From JBBQWS01 sp038210415 (lineage in GTDB: Bacteria; Actinomycetota; Actinomycetes; Prado026), in contig JBBQWS010000016.1 of the NCBI GenBank assembly GCA_038210415.1, forward strand, positions 1-60,625: a stretch of DNA of 60,625 nt. The letters are read 5' to 3'. Made by a program: the position numbers and the translations under genes. Each line of letters opens with the position of its first letter. The first letter of the stretch is position 1. Under the pieces are notes generated by a model. That model saw nothing but the letters and a program-made list of their open reading frames with translations, made no database searches and had not been told where the DNA came from. This document shows positions 42,502-51,105 of the stretch, in pieces.

Positions 42502-43268
42502 CGTCCACCCGACTCGATCTCGCGCGCTACCTAGAGCTGCTCACGGCCGACGGTGAGCGCCTGGCCGCAGCAGCCGAGGGGCACTTGTCCGACCCGGTTC
42601 CGAGCTGTCCCGGTTGGGATGTCGCCGAGGCTGTTCGGCACACCGCCTCGGTCTACCACCACAAGATCGCGAGCATGGTGCTCGGCCGGATTCCCGCCGA
42701 CGCCGAGTGGCCGCACGACCCACCCGAGAGCGAGGGCGTGGTCGAGTGGTTCCGCTCGGCCCTGGCCGCGCTAGTCGCCGAGCTCGGCGCACGCGATCCG
42801 GCGGAGGCCGCGCCGACCTGGTTCCCGCCGGAGCAGAACGTCGCCTGGTTCTACCGCCGCATGGCGCAGGAGACCGCGGTCCACCGGGTCGACGTCGAGC
42901 TCGCTTCGGGCTCGGCGACCCCGGTGGCCGACGACCTCGCGATCGACGGGGTCGACGAGGTGCTCGACCTGTTCCTGCGCTACGGGGTCGGCACGGACCC
43001 CGACGAGGACACCTCGGACTTCGCCGGTCACACCGTGCGGATCCGGACCGGTCCGCACGCCTGGCATGTGTCCGGCTCCCCGGGCGACCCGGCTGGCCAG
43101 ATCCGGGTCGAGTCGGCGGTCCGGGCGGCGGACGTCTCGGTGAGCGGCGAACCGTCCGAGCTGTTGCTGTGGCTGTGGAACCGACGGCCCGACTCCGCGG
43201 TACGCGTCGACGGCGACCCGACGGCACTCGCCGCGTTCCGAGAGCTGCTGGCCCGGGCCACGGTGTGA
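42498..43268 (+). CDS. Maleylpyruvate isomerase-family mycothiol-dependent protein
   Basis: This is a 256-aa DinB-like four-helix protein of the mycothiol-dependent family. CPGWDVAEAVRHTASVYHH and AQETAVHRVDVEL supply the His residues that form the metal site. The C-terminal MDMPI_C-like half ends in the WNRRPDSAVRVDGD region. The family carries out thiol-dependent isomerase or detoxification reactions, and the substrate here is unknown. It overlaps the MFS stop by ATGA, so both may serve detoxification. Confidence 0.88.
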   Translation: MTSTRLDLARYLELLTADGERLAAAAEGHLSDPVPSCPGWDVAEAVRHTASVYHHKIASMVLGRIPADAEWPHDPPESEGVVEWFRSALAALVAELGARDPAEAAPTWFPPEQNVAWFYRRMAQETAVHRVDVELASGSATPVADDLAIDGVDEVLDLFLRYGVGTDPDEDTSDFAGHTVRIRTGPHAWHVSGSPGDPAGQIRVESAVRAADVSVSGEPSELLLWLWNRRPDSAVRVDGDPTALAAFRELLARATV

Positions 43269-43354
43269 ACCCGAGGACCCGCCGGGCGGTCACGCTGCTG
43301 GCACTCGGCGGGCTCATCGCCGTCGTGATCCTGAGCGCTCTCACCCACCGCTGA
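43265..43354 (+). CDS. 29-residue single-helix membrane microprotein
   Basis: The GTG overlaps the mycothiol-family stop (GTGA) and opens a 29-codon frame. The product has a basic start (NPRTRRA) and a single hydrophobic helix (VTLLALGGLIAVVILSAL), then THR. Coupling and the clean helix argue that it is translated. Its size makes it easily missed. A regulatory or accessory role for the adjacent transporter is only a guess. Confidence 0.55.
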   Translation: MNPRTRRAVTLLALGGLIAVVILSALTHR

Positions 43355-43387
43355 CCGGCGAGCCGGTCGGCAGGGGAGAATGAGCCC

Positions 43388-44653
43388 GTGCCGGAACCGT
43401 TGGACGACGCTCTCGCCGCTCTGCGGCCGTTGCTGCTGGACGACCAGCGACTGGTCCGGGCGGTCGCGGCCGGCCGATGCAAGGGCGACCCGCCGATCTG
43501 GCGCCGGGTCGAGCTGCGTCCGGTCGATCTCAAGGCCGGCAGCCGGCTGCAGGTCACGGCGTACGACGAGCGTCAGGCCCACACGCGTAACGAGACCTGG
43601 GACGACGCGCCGGCGGTCGTCGACGGTCTGCTCGCTGAGCCCTTCGGCAGCTGGCACGTGGAGACGACGGCCGAAACCGTGCAGCTGCGGGTCACGAAGA
43701 AGGGCGAAGCCCAGGTGCACCGGACGTCAGGGCCGGCCGTTCCACAAGCAGCCCGCAGCCATGACCGGGTCAAGCCCCGGCTCCTCGACCCCTCGGAGCA
43801 ATTCCTCGCCGAGCTCGGGCTCACCGACGCGCACGGTCGGGTCAAGCCTTCGCGGCAGGACAAGTACCGGCAGGTCGAGGAGATGCTGCGAGCGCTCGAC
43901 GCTGTCGGCGCGGACGCTGTCGGCGCGGGCGCTGGCGGCGGCGACGCCACCAGCCGGCCGCTGCAGGTCGTCGATCTGGGCTGTGGCAACGGGTATCTCA
44001 CGTTCGCGGCGTACCACTTCCTTGCCGGGCGCGGTCGCCGGGCGGTCGCGATGACGGGTGTCGACGTGAAGGCACAGGCTCGCGAGCACGGTACGGCGGT
44101 CGCGGCTCGGCTCGGCTGGTCCGACTCGGTGCGGTTCGTCGAGGGAAGTGCCGGCGACACCGACCTCGGGGGTCCCGCAGCGGGTGCGGGTGCCGTGGCC
44201 GGACCTGACGTCGTGCTCGCGCTGCACGCCTGCGATACGGCTACCGACGAGGCCTTGGCCCGGGCTGTGCACTGGAGCAGCCGGGTGATCCTCGCCGCCC
44301 CCTGTTGCCACCACGACCTGCAGCGCCAGCTCGCGGCCGCAGGTGCCGTGCCCGCGCCGTACGCTGTGCTCACCAGGCACGGCATCCTGCGCGAGCGATT
44401 CACCGACGTGCTCACCGACGCCGTGCGGGCCAGCCTGCTCCGGCTCGTCGGCTATCGGGTCGAGGTCGTCGAGTTCGTCGGGTCGGAGCACACCCCGCGC
44501 AACACGTTGATCCGGGCGGTCCGCACCGGGGCCCCGCCCATGGCCGACCAGGTCGCGGAGTACGCCGCACTCGTCGCGGCCTGGGGCGTCCGACCTCGTC
44601 TGCAGACCTTGCTCGGGGACGAGCTGGCAGGCGTCCTGGGCGATGCGACGTAG
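43388..44653 (+). CDS. Class I SAM-dependent methyltransferase (METTL25/GSTCD-like)
   Basis: This is a 421-aa methyltransferase. SAM motif I is VVDLGCGNGYLTFAA (about residues 196-210), and the catalytic segment is LALHACDTATDEAL with the CCHH motif in VILAAPCCHHDLQ. This pattern belongs to the METTL25/GSTCD/Methyltransf_32 group, probably RNA- or protein-directed. A low-complexity Ala/Gly insert lies just before motif I. The GTG start is preceded by GGGGAG. It overlaps the next gene by 11 nt. Confidence 0.85.
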   Translation: MPEPLDDALAALRPLLLDDQRLVRAVAAGRCKGDPPIWRRVELRPVDLKAGSRLQVTAYDERQAHTRNETWDDAPAVVDGLLAEPFGSWHVETTAETVQLRVTKKGEAQVHRTSGPAVPQAARSHDRVKPRLLDPSEQFLAELGLTDAHGRVKPSRQDKYRQVEEMLRALDAVGADAVGAGAGGGDATSRPLQVVDLGCGNGYLTFAAYHFLAGRGRRAVAMTGVDVKAQAREHGTAVAARLGWSDSVRFVEGSAGDTDLGGPAAGAGAVAGPDVVLALHACDTATDEALARAVHWSSRVILAAPCCHHDLQRQLAAAGAVPAPYAVLTRHGILRERFTDVLTDAVRASLLRLVGYRVEVVEFVGSEHTPRNTLIRAVRTGAPPMADQVAEYAALVAAWGVRPRLQTLLGDELAGVLGDAT

Positions 44654-45695
44654 CCGGGTCGCCGCCGTTCTCTCGGCCGGGCTCGGGATGGTTCTCTTCG
44701 GCGCCCTCGTCGGCGCCGGGCCCATCCTCGCGGACGACTCCGTCGACCGGACCCTGCGGGACCCCCGGATCAGCGAGTCGAGCGGGCTCGTCGCGAGCAC
44801 CGTGCATCCGGGAGTGGTCTGGACGCACAACGACAGCGGCCACCCGCCCCAGCTCTTCGCCGTCGGGCTGGACGGCAGCAGCCTCGCGACGGTGACCGTG
44901 GCCGGTGCGCAGGCCCGCGACTGGGAAGCCCTCGCGAGCGGTCGGGCAGCCGATGGTCGTCCACTGCTGTGGGTCGGCGACATCGGCGACAACCGCTCGG
45001 TGCGTCCGTACGTCCGGTTGTACCGCGTGCTCGAGCCCGACCGGCTGGCCGACGCCACAGTGCCGTCGACGGAGTACCGGCTCCGCTACCCCGACGGAGC
45101 CCACGACGCCGAGGCGCTGCTCGTCGACCCGCGGACGCAGGCGATGTATGTCGTGACCAAGGCGGTTTCCGGCGCTGCGGTCTTCGAGCTTCCGCGGGCG
45201 CCCCGGCCGGCTCCTGCGGTCAACGTGCTGATACGGGTCGCGGACGCGCCGCCGGTGGTGACCGATGGGGCGTTCGCGCCGGACGGTACGCGGCTGGTCC
45301 TGGTCGGTTACCTCGCCGGCACGATGCTGGCCCAGGTGGGGGGTCCGGGTTCGCCGGTGCGGCTGCCCTTGCGGCCGCAGGGCGAGTCGGTGACCTGGGC
45401 GGACCCGACGCACCTGCTGGTCGGCAGCGAAGGGACGGGTAGCCACGTCTGGAGAGTCGCCCTGCCGCTCGTCGGAGCGAGCCCCCGGCCGGGGACGCCG
45501 CCGTTGGCCCCGCCCGCGGTCGCCCCTGTCGCGGCGGCCGCGCCGAGCGGGGCTGGTTCGGCGGTGGTCGGGTCGGCGTTGGCCGCGGCGCTGGTCACAG
45601 GTCTCATGTTGTACCTTTTGCGGAGATTGAGACGCTCTCGCAGTGCCGATGACATAGACACGCAACCGGGTAGAGGTCCGACCTCCTCGCCTTGA
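44643..45695 (+). CDS. Exported propeller-like protein with C-terminal membrane anchor
   Basis: This is a 350-aa protein. The N-terminal signal segment is AAVLSAGLGMVLFGALVGAG. Beta-propeller-like repeats follow (WTHNDSGHPPQLFAVGLDG, LLWVGDIGDNRSVRPYVRLY, AMYVVTKAVSGAAVFELP). The C-terminal helix SAVVGSALAAALVTGLMLYLL with a basic stop-transfer tail (RRLRRSR) anchors it on the outer face. The sequence resembles actinobacterial extracellular six-bladed propellers of unknown role. The ATG is inside the end of the methyltransferase gene. Confidence 0.8.
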   Translation: MRRSRVAAVLSAGLGMVLFGALVGAGPILADDSVDRTLRDPRISESSGLVASTVHPGVVWTHNDSGHPPQLFAVGLDGSSLATVTVAGAQARDWEALASGRAADGRPLLWVGDIGDNRSVRPYVRLYRVLEPDRLADATVPSTEYRLRYPDGAHDAEALLVDPRTQAMYVVTKAVSGAAVFELPRAPRPAPAVNVLIRVADAPPVVTDGAFAPDGTRLVLVGYLAGTMLAQVGGPGSPVRLPLRPQGESVTWADPTHLLVGSEGTGSHVWRVALPLVGASPRPGTPPLAPPAVAPVAAAAPSGAGSAVVGSALAAALVTGLMLYLLRRLRRSRSADDIDTQPGRGPTSSP

Positions 45696-45785
45696 GCCCG
45701 TTCATGAGTCAGGGTTTTGATGCAGCGATTGTCGGCCCCGGCAGTCGCCGCTCGAGACGCGGTCGGGAGTGCGGTCTCCGGCGGG

Positions 45786-47003
45786 CTACCCCCCCGCCTT
45801 GCCGTTGACCCGCTCCCGGCCGCCCTCCGCCTTCGTGAGCAGCGGCCGACTGACGGCCAGCGCCACCAACGCCAGCCCCAGCAGCGTCGGCACCAGCAGG
45901 AACGCGGTGTGCACGCTCGACCGGTCGGCGATCGCACCGACCAGGAACGGTCCGGCCCCGATCGCGAGACCGGCGCCGAGCGACGTCCGGGCGAGCGCCA
46001 GGTCGCTGCGTCCACCGGCCGCGACCACGCTCCGGCCGACGCTCAGCGGAGCCAGCATCCCGAGCCCGAGGCCGCAAACGAGCAGCGAGGGCAGCGCGAG
46101 CCAGGGCGTCGTCGCCACCCAGAAGCCGGCGAAACCGAGCAGCAGCACCAGGATGCTCCGGTCGAGCAGCCAGTCGACGGAGTGCCGCAGACCCAGCCGC
46201 CCGCCGGCGACCCGGCTCACCGTCAGACCGGCGAGCACGGCGGCGACCCCGGCCGCGGCGGCCCCGGCGGACAGGTTGTCGCGGGTCCGTAGCTCGTCGC
46301 TGACCCACAGGGCGAGGCAGAACTCGACGGCGATGGAGCAGGCGAACACGACCCACGTGATCCAGAAGACCAACGGCAACCGCTCGGCCGGTGTGCCGGC
46401 GCTGCTCGCCGGGGCCGGTTCGGGCAGCCGCGTGCCGTGGAAGACCCCGCGGACGACGACGACCAGCAGGACGGTCACCAGCACGCCGACCCGCCAGCCC
46501 AGCCCCAGCGCGACTGCACCACCGACGACGAGCGGCGAGACGATCCCGGCGCCGCCACCGAACGCGTTCGCCTCGGAGAGCGCAGCGGGCCCCGCCGAGC
46601 CGTGCCGGTCCATCATCGAGGCGTTGACGATGTTGGTCAGCTGCGAGCCACCCGACCCCGCCAGCAGGGCGCCCAGCAACGTGACCGCGGGAACCCGCCC
46701 GGCGCAGTAGGCCACGACACCGGCGCAGAGCGTGACGCTGGCCACCTGGAGCACGAGGCCGCGCCCGAACCGGGCGATGACCCGGGTGCCCCACAAGCCG
46801 GCCAGGACCGCCCCGCAGGCCAGTGCGGTGCCGTGCAGCCCGGCCTGGGAGCGGCTGATGTGCAGCTCCTCGCGCAGCAGGGGCACGCTGACCCCGAAGG
46901 CGTACAAGAAGTAGCCGTACGTCCCCAGGGTGAGGTACAGCATCCAGCTCAGGCGGTCACGCTCCAGCCGTTCGACAGCTTCGGTGGCGCCGCCGTCGGT
47001 CAT
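45786..47003 (-). CDS. MFS transporter
   Basis: This is a 405-aa transporter with about 12 predicted helices. The first helix region (LYLTLGTYGYFLYAFGVSVPLL) and the LHGTALACGAVLAGLWGTRVIARFGRGL loop fit the major facilitator fold. No specific substrate is evident. The ATG overlaps the serC stop (ATGA), so it is translated from the serC transcript. Export of an amino-acid-like compound is possible from this coupling but not shown. Confidence 0.88.
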   Translation of the reverse strand: MTDGGATEAVERLERDRLSWMLYLTLGTYGYFLYAFGVSVPLLREELHISRSQAGLHGTALACGAVLAGLWGTRVIARFGRGLVLQVASVTLCAGVVAYCAGRVPAVTLLGALLAGSGGSQLTNIVNASMMDRHGSAGPAALSEANAFGGGAGIVSPLVVGGAVALGLGWRVGVLVTVLLVVVVRGVFHGTRLPEPAPASSAGTPAERLPLVFWITWVVFACSIAVEFCLALWVSDELRTRDNLSAGAAAAGVAAVLAGLTVSRVAGGRLGLRHSVDWLLDRSILVLLLGFAGFWVATTPWLALPSLLVCGLGLGMLAPLSVGRSVVAAGGRSDLALARTSLGAGLAIGAGPFLVGAIADRSSVHTAFLLVPTLLGLALVALAVSRPLLTKAEGGRERVNGKAGG

Positions 47004-48130
47004 CCCAGCTGCGAGACGACGTGATCGATGCAGGTGGTCAGCGCGCGGACGTCGGCCGGGTCGATGGCGGGGAACATAGCGATGCGCAGCTGGTTGCGGC
47101 CGAGCTTGCGGTAGGGCTCGGTGTCGACGATGCCGTTGGCCCGCAACGCTTTTGCGACCGAATTGGCGTCGATCGAGTCGTCGAAGTCGATGGTGCCGAT
47201 GACGCGTGAGCGCTTGGCGGGGTCGGTGACGTACGGCGTGGTGTAGCCCGTCGACGAGGCCCAGTCGTACAGGGCTGCAGACGACTCGGTGGTGCGAGCG
47301 ACCGTCCAGTCGAGCCCGCCGTGGCTGTTGAACCAGTCGACCTGCTCGGCCATCAACAGGATCGTCGCGAGGGCGGGGGTGTTGTAGGTCTGGTCGAGGC
47401 GCGACTGCTCGACGGCTGTGGCGAGGTCGAGGAACGCCGGGGCCCAGCGCCCACCGGCCTTGATCGACTCGATGCGGGCGATGGCTGCCGGGCTCATCAG
47501 CGCGAGCCACAGCCCGCCGTCGGAGCCGAAGCTCTTCTGCGGCGCGAAGTAGTAGACGTCGAAGTCGTCGGCCCGGACCGGGAGGCCGCCGGCGCCGGAC
47601 GTGGCATCCCAAACCATGAGCGCACCGTCGTCGACGCCTGCGACACGGGCGACGTCGATCGCGACCCCGGTCGAGGTCTCGTTGTGCGGGCTGGCGTAGA
47701 CGTCTACGCCGGGTTCGGCGAGGAACACGGGTGCGTCACCGGGCTCGCTCGAGATCACGGTTGGGGAATCGAGGAACGGCGCGTCCTTGGCCGCCTTGGC
47801 GAACTTGGAGCCGAACTCGCCGAACGACAGGTGCTGGCTCTTGCGCTCGATCAGGCCGAACGTCGCGGCGTCCCAGAAGGCGGTCGAGCCACCGTTGGAC
47901 AGGACGACCTCGTAGCCGTCGGGGAGGCTGAAGAACTCGGACAGCCCGGCCCGCAGTCGGCCGACCTGCGACTTCACGGTCTTCTGCCGGTGCGAGGTGC
48001 CGAGGTAGCTCGTGGCCAGGGCGCTCAGCGCGTCGACCTGTGCGGACCGGACCTTGGACGGCCCCGCGCCGAAGCGACCGTCCAGCGGTTTGAGGGCTTC
48101 GGGGATCACGATCGCGGCGGGTTCGGTCAT
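47000..48130 (-). CDS. serC: Phosphoserine aminotransferase
   Basis: SerC is a PLP enzyme of serine biosynthesis, making 3-phosphoserine from 3-phosphohydroxypyruvate. In the 376-aa protein the N-terminus LDGRFGAGPSKVR and the PLP lysine in YYFAPQKSFGSDGG match the actinobacterial SerC. AGGRWAPAFLDLATAVEQSRLDQTYNTPAL is also family-typical. The ATG at 48130 gives MTEPAAIVIP; an upstream frame to 48160 lacks a plausible start. It is coupled downstream to an MFS gene. Citrate synthase and pdxH follow 0.7 kb further on, as in other actinobacteria. Confidence 0.96.
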   Translation of the reverse strand: MTEPAAIVIPEALKPLDGRFGAGPSKVRSAQVDALSALATSYLGTSHRQKTVKSQVGRLRAGLSEFFSLPDGYEVVLSNGGSTAFWDAATFGLIERKSQHLSFGEFGSKFAKAAKDAPFLDSPTVISSEPGDAPVFLAEPGVDVYASPHNETSTGVAIDVARVAGVDDGALMVWDATSGAGGLPVRADDFDVYYFAPQKSFGSDGGLWLALMSPAAIARIESIKAGGRWAPAFLDLATAVEQSRLDQTYNTPALATILLMAEQVDWFNSHGGLDWTVARTTESSAALYDWASSTGYTTPYVTDPAKRSRVIGTIDFDDSIDANSVAKALRANGIVDTEPYRKLGRNQLRIAMFPAIDPADVRALTTCIDHVVSQLG

Positions 48131-48239
48131 GCGTCCAGGGTATGCGGGCAGGTCCGACACCCCCCCGTCGGGTCCACGCCATGAGACACCCTTCTCACCA
48201 TCCCTTGCCGCCCAACCCCCTCACCGCCCAACCCCCTTA

Positions 48240-48273
48240 CCGCCACAAGGGTCCCCTCATGCCACTAGACCGC
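48240..48273 (+). repeat. Family B half-element, left of the HIT gene
   Basis: CCGCCACAAGGGTCCCCTCA then TGCCACTAGACCGC. This is the closest match to the family consensus. Its inverted partner is at 48819-48851, with only the HIT gene between. Confidence 0.88.
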
Positions 48274-48376
48274 ACTCGCACGCCCTTCACGGCTCGCGGG
48301 GGATGCGTCGCGATGCGCGCTCCGACGGCTGGGACGATGGCAGGGTACGTCGACCGAGACGACGGAAGGGGGCGCG

Positions 48377-48802
48377 GTGATCGACAGAGTCGGGGAGTGC
48401 GTCTTCTGCGACCTGATCCGCACCGGCCAAGCCCGCTGGGTGGCGCGGGGCGCAGCCGCCGTCGCGTTCCGGCCCTTGTCCGATGACGAGCTGGCGCCGG
48501 GGCACACGTTGGTCGTGCCGCGACAGCACTGCTCTGGCATCCTCGACGTGCTACCGGAGCATCTGGCCGCGACCACCGCGCTCGTGCAGCGCGTCGCGCG
48601 AGCCATGACTGAGGCCCTCGGCGCGACGGGGGTGGTGCTGCTCAATGCGAGCGGCCCCCACTCGGGTCAGAGTGTCGACCACTTCCACATTCACGTGGTT
48701 CCGTGCTGGCCCGACGACGGTGCCGACTTCTGGCCCACCGAACGGTCGCAGCACCTGGTGGCCGGTGCGGCGCACGAGTTGCTGGCCCGCCACCTGGCCT
48801 GA
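48377..48802 (+). CDS. HIT-family nucleotide hydrolase/transferase
   Basis: This is a 141-aa histidine-triad protein. The catalytic triad is in DHFHIHVVP (His102, His104, His106). The Cys pair CVFCDLI near the N-terminus is a zinc-type site seen in many HIT proteins. HIT enzymes hydrolyse nucleotide phosphoramidates or AMP adducts; the exact substrate is unknown. The GTG start is preceded by GGAAGGGGG. The gene lies alone between inverted half-copies of repeat family B, and its stop touches the right half. Confidence 0.93.
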   Translation: MIDRVGECVFCDLIRTGQARWVARGAAAVAFRPLSDDELAPGHTLVVPRQHCSGILDVLPEHLAATTALVQRVARAMTEALGATGVVLLNASGPHSGQSVDHFHIHVVPCWPDDGADFWPTERSQHLVAGAAHELLARHLA

Positions 48803-48818
48803 TGAGGGCGCTCAGCCT

Positions 48819-48851
48819 CGATCTATCGGCATCGGGGGACCCATGTGGCGG
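48819..48851 (-). repeat. Family B half-element, right of the HIT gene
   Basis: CGATCTATCGGCATCGGGGG then ACCCATGTGGCGG, a diverged inverse copy. Its inner part (GATGAGGGCGCTCAGC) begins at the HIT stop codon, so the gene ends where the element begins. Confidence 0.75.
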
Positions 48852-48862
48852 GGGGGTACGGG

Positions 48863-49990
48863 TCAGCCGAGGGGGACGTAGCCGGTTGGGGCAACCATCT
48901 GGGCGTCCCAGCCGGGCACGTCCTCAGGCTTGCGCGGCGCCGGCCCGACGTAGCGCGCCGACGGGCGGATCAGCCGCTGGGTGCGCTTCTGCTCGAGGAT
49001 GTGGGCGCTCCAGCCGGCGAGACGGGCGCACGTGAACATCGAGGTGAACATGTGCGCCGGGACCTCGGCGTAGTCGAGCATGATCGCCGCCCAGAACTCC
49101 ACGTTGGTCTCGAGCACCCGGTCGGGCCGGCGCTCGCGCAACTCGGCGAGAGCAGCCTCCTCGAGGGCGAGGGCCACGTCGTAGCGGGGAGCGCCGAGCT
49201 CCTTCGCCGTACGGCGGAGCACCTTGGCGCGCGGGTCCTGCGCGCGGTAGACGCGGTGGCCGAAGCCCATCAGCCGGTCACCCTTGTCGAGGACGCTACG
49301 GACGTATGCGCGGGCGTCACCTGTGCGCTCGACCTCCTCGATCATGCCGAGCACGCGGGACGGTGCGCCGCCGTGCAGCGGGCCGGACATCGCGCCCACA
49401 GCGCCGGACAGAGCGGCGGCCACGTCTGCGCCGGTCGAGGCGATCACCCGGGCGGTGAAGGTGGAGGCGTTCATGCCGTGCTCGGCGGCGGACACGAAGT
49501 ACGCGTCTACGGCCTGCACGTGCTTGGGGTCGGGTTCGCCCCGCCAGCGGATCATGAACCGCTCGACGACGGTGTGGGCCTTGTCGATCTCGACCTGGGG
49601 CACCATCGGCCGGCCGATGCCACGCGCGGACTGCGCAACGAACGACATGGCCATGATCGACGCGCGGGCCAGCTCGTCGCGCGCGGTGTCGTCGTCGATG
49701 TCGAGCAGCGGCTCGAGCCCCCACGCCGGCGCGAGCATGGCGAGGGCGGACTGGACGTCGACGCGCACGTCGCCGGAGTGCACCGGCAGCGGAAACGGCT
49801 CGGCCGGCGGCAGGCCGGGGTTGAACTCGTTGTCGACGAGAAGGCCCCAGACGTTGCCGTACGACACTCGACCGACGAGGTCCTCGATGTCGACCCCGCG
49901 GTACCGAAGCGAACTGCCCTCTTTGTCCGGCTCGGCGATCTCGGTCTCGAAGGCGATGACCCCTTCGAGGCCGGGCTTGAAGTCCGACAT
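48863..49990 (-). CDS. Citrate synthase, 375-aa type
   Basis: This enzyme condenses oxaloacetate and acetyl-CoA to citrate. In the 375-aa protein the N-terminal FKPGLEGVIAFETEIAEPDKEG and LRYRGVDIEDLV, the catalytic His in SAAEHGMNAS, the GPLHGGAPSRVL His, and FGHRVYRAQDPRA are present. This short type corresponds to mycobacterial CitA (citrate synthase 2) rather than GltA1. It diverges from pdxH, with 137 bp between the start codons. serC lies on the same strand downstream of it. Confidence 0.95.
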   Translation of the reverse strand: MSDFKPGLEGVIAFETEIAEPDKEGSSLRYRGVDIEDLVGRVSYGNVWGLLVDNEFNPGLPPAEPFPLPVHSGDVRVDVQSALAMLAPAWGLEPLLDIDDDTARDELARASIMAMSFVAQSARGIGRPMVPQVEIDKAHTVVERFMIRWRGEPDPKHVQAVDAYFVSAAEHGMNASTFTARVIASTGADVAAALSGAVGAMSGPLHGGAPSRVLGMIEEVERTGDARAYVRSVLDKGDRLMGFGHRVYRAQDPRAKVLRRTAKELGAPRYDVALALEEAALAELRERRPDRVLETNVEFWAAIMLDYAEVPAHMFTSMFTCARLAGWSAHILEQKRTQRLIRPSARYVGPAPRKPEDVPGWDAQMVAPTGYVPLG

Positions 49991-50127
49991 GTGGCTGCTC
50001 CCGTACGTGGTCGACGACGTTGCCGAGCGTTGCTGGGCGCCCCCATCTAACCCTGTGCCGACGAACCCTGTCGCCCGCCCCCGCTTGCCGGGTCGGCGCG
50101 CGGGCCCAAGGGTGCTACAACAGGCAG

Positions 50128-50793
50128 ATGGACGCAGCAGCAGGGCGAGGCGTGGCCGATCTGAGGAGGCACTACGCCGACCAGGGGCTCACCGAGTCAG
50201 AGCTCGCCACGGACCCGTTCGCACAGTTCGGTCGGTGGCTCGACGACGCGGTGGCGGCCGAGCTCGTCGAGCCGAACGCCATGGTGCTCGCCACGGCAGA
50301 CCTGCAGGGCCGTCCCAGCGTGCGTACCGTGCTGCTCAAGGCGTTCGACGCCCGCGGGTTCGTCTTCTTCACGAATCTGACGTCGCGCAAGGGCCTCGAC
50401 CTGGCTGCGAACCCGTCTGCCGCCCTCAACTTCCCGTGGTACCCGCTGGAACGTCAGGTCGTCGTCCGCGGTTCGGTCGAGCGGGTCTCCGCAACGGACA
50501 CCGAGGCGTACTTCCGGTCGCGCCCCTACGCCTCTCAGCTGGGCGCCTGGGCCAGCCGGCAGTCGACCGAGGTGGCCGACCGGGCGGCGTTCGAGGCGAG
50601 GTACGCGACGTTGCAGGAGCGCTGGCCGCCCGGCACGACGGTCCCGGCGCCCGAGTTCTGGGGCGGGCTGCGCGTGGTGCCCGACTCGGTGGAGTTCTGG
50701 CAGGGCCGGCCGAGCCGCCTGCACGACCGGCTGGAGTACCGGCGCGACGCGGCCAGGGCATCCGGCTGGTTCGTCGTCCGCCTCTCCCCTTAA
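50128..50793 (+). CDS. pdxH: Pyridoxamine 5'-phosphate oxidase
   Basis: PdxH is an FMN enzyme that makes PLP from PNP or PMP. In the 221-aa protein MVLATADLQGRPSVRTVLLKAFDARGFVFFTN, the FMN loop KGLDLAANPSAALNFPWYPLERQVVVRG, and the C-terminal RLHDRLEYRRDA (Arg-Leu-His) are diagnostic. PLP is needed by SerC nearby. The ATG at 50128 (MDAAAGRGVADLRRHY) is the first in-frame start that gives the family length. The family B hairpin starts 9 nt after the stop. Confidence 0.95.
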   Translation: MDAAAGRGVADLRRHYADQGLTESELATDPFAQFGRWLDDAVAAELVEPNAMVLATADLQGRPSVRTVLLKAFDARGFVFFTNLTSRKGLDLAANPSAALNFPWYPLERQVVVRGSVERVSATDTEAYFRSRPYASQLGAWASRQSTEVADRAAFEARYATLQERWPPGTTVPAPEFWGGLRVVPDSVEFWQGRPSRLHDRLEYRRDAARASGWFVVRLSP

Positions 50794-50801
50794 CCCCAAT
50801 A

Positions 50802-50921
50802 CCGCCACAAGGGTCCCCTCATGCCACTAGATCGACCTGCAGCTCCCCTCACCGCGCCCGGCGCTATGGCCGTGAGGGGATCGAGAATGCGGTCTAGTGG
50901 CATGAGGGGACCCTTGTGGCG
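50802..50921. repeat. Family B full hairpin, 29-bp perfect arms
   Basis: Left arm 50803-50831 and right arm 50893-50921 are exact complements (CGCCACAAGGGTCCCCTCAT then GCCACTAGA). Inner shoulders CCCCTCAC and GTGAGGGG also pair, with a central GCGCCCGGCGC-like loop. The whole 120 bp is one long palindrome and the best-preserved copy. It separates pdxH from the beta-glucosidase promoter. In this 312-bp gap (50794-51105) I see only this hairpin and the promoter/CebR site. Confidence 0.93.
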
Positions 50922-50934
50922 AAGGGGCGGGTGC

Positions 50935-50963
50935 TTGACAGGGGCGGCTCGCGGTCCCATCGT
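50935..50963 (+). promoter_or_regulatory. Beta-glucosidase promoter
   Basis: A perfect -35 TTGACA (50935-50940), a 17-bp spacer and a weak -10 CATCGT (50958-50963). The CebR-type box begins on the last base of the -10, so bound repressor would block transcription. Confidence 0.6.
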
Positions 50964-50976
50964 GGGAGCGCTCCCA
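50963..50976 (+). promoter_or_regulatory. CebR-type operator
   Basis: TGGGAGCGCTCCCA is an exact copy of the CebR box of actinobacteria, extended to an 18-bp palindrome (50961-50978). CebR is a LacI-family repressor released by cellobiose or cello-oligosaccharides. No cebR gene lies in this window, so the regulator would act in trans. Confidence 0.9.
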
Positions 50977-51105
50977 CGACGGGTGTCTGCCGCCGTCGGC
51001 TGACCCGTACGACGACGGTGGATCGGTAGGGCGGTGGTGCCGACCCTCACCCGACGTGGGAGCACCCTGCCGCAGGCCCGAACTCGACCGAAGGAACCGG
51101 TTCTC

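Noticed and set aside
43910..43970. Low-complexity Ala/Gly insert in the methyltransferase as a frameshift
   Set aside because: The frame is continuous on both sides and motif I follows directly. It is only a linker expansion.
48240..50921. Repeated 33-bp sequences considered as a CRISPR array
   Set aside because: The copies are far apart, alternate in orientation, have no regular spacers and no cas genes are nearby.
51057..51070. Second CebR-like site TGGGAGCACCCTGC
   Set aside because: Only one half matches and there is no palindrome, so it is not reported as an operator.
51034..51105. Longer start for the beta-glucosidase
   Set aside because: The extra 24 residues are basic and unstructured and have no ribosome site, while GTG 51106 has AAGGA at the right distance.
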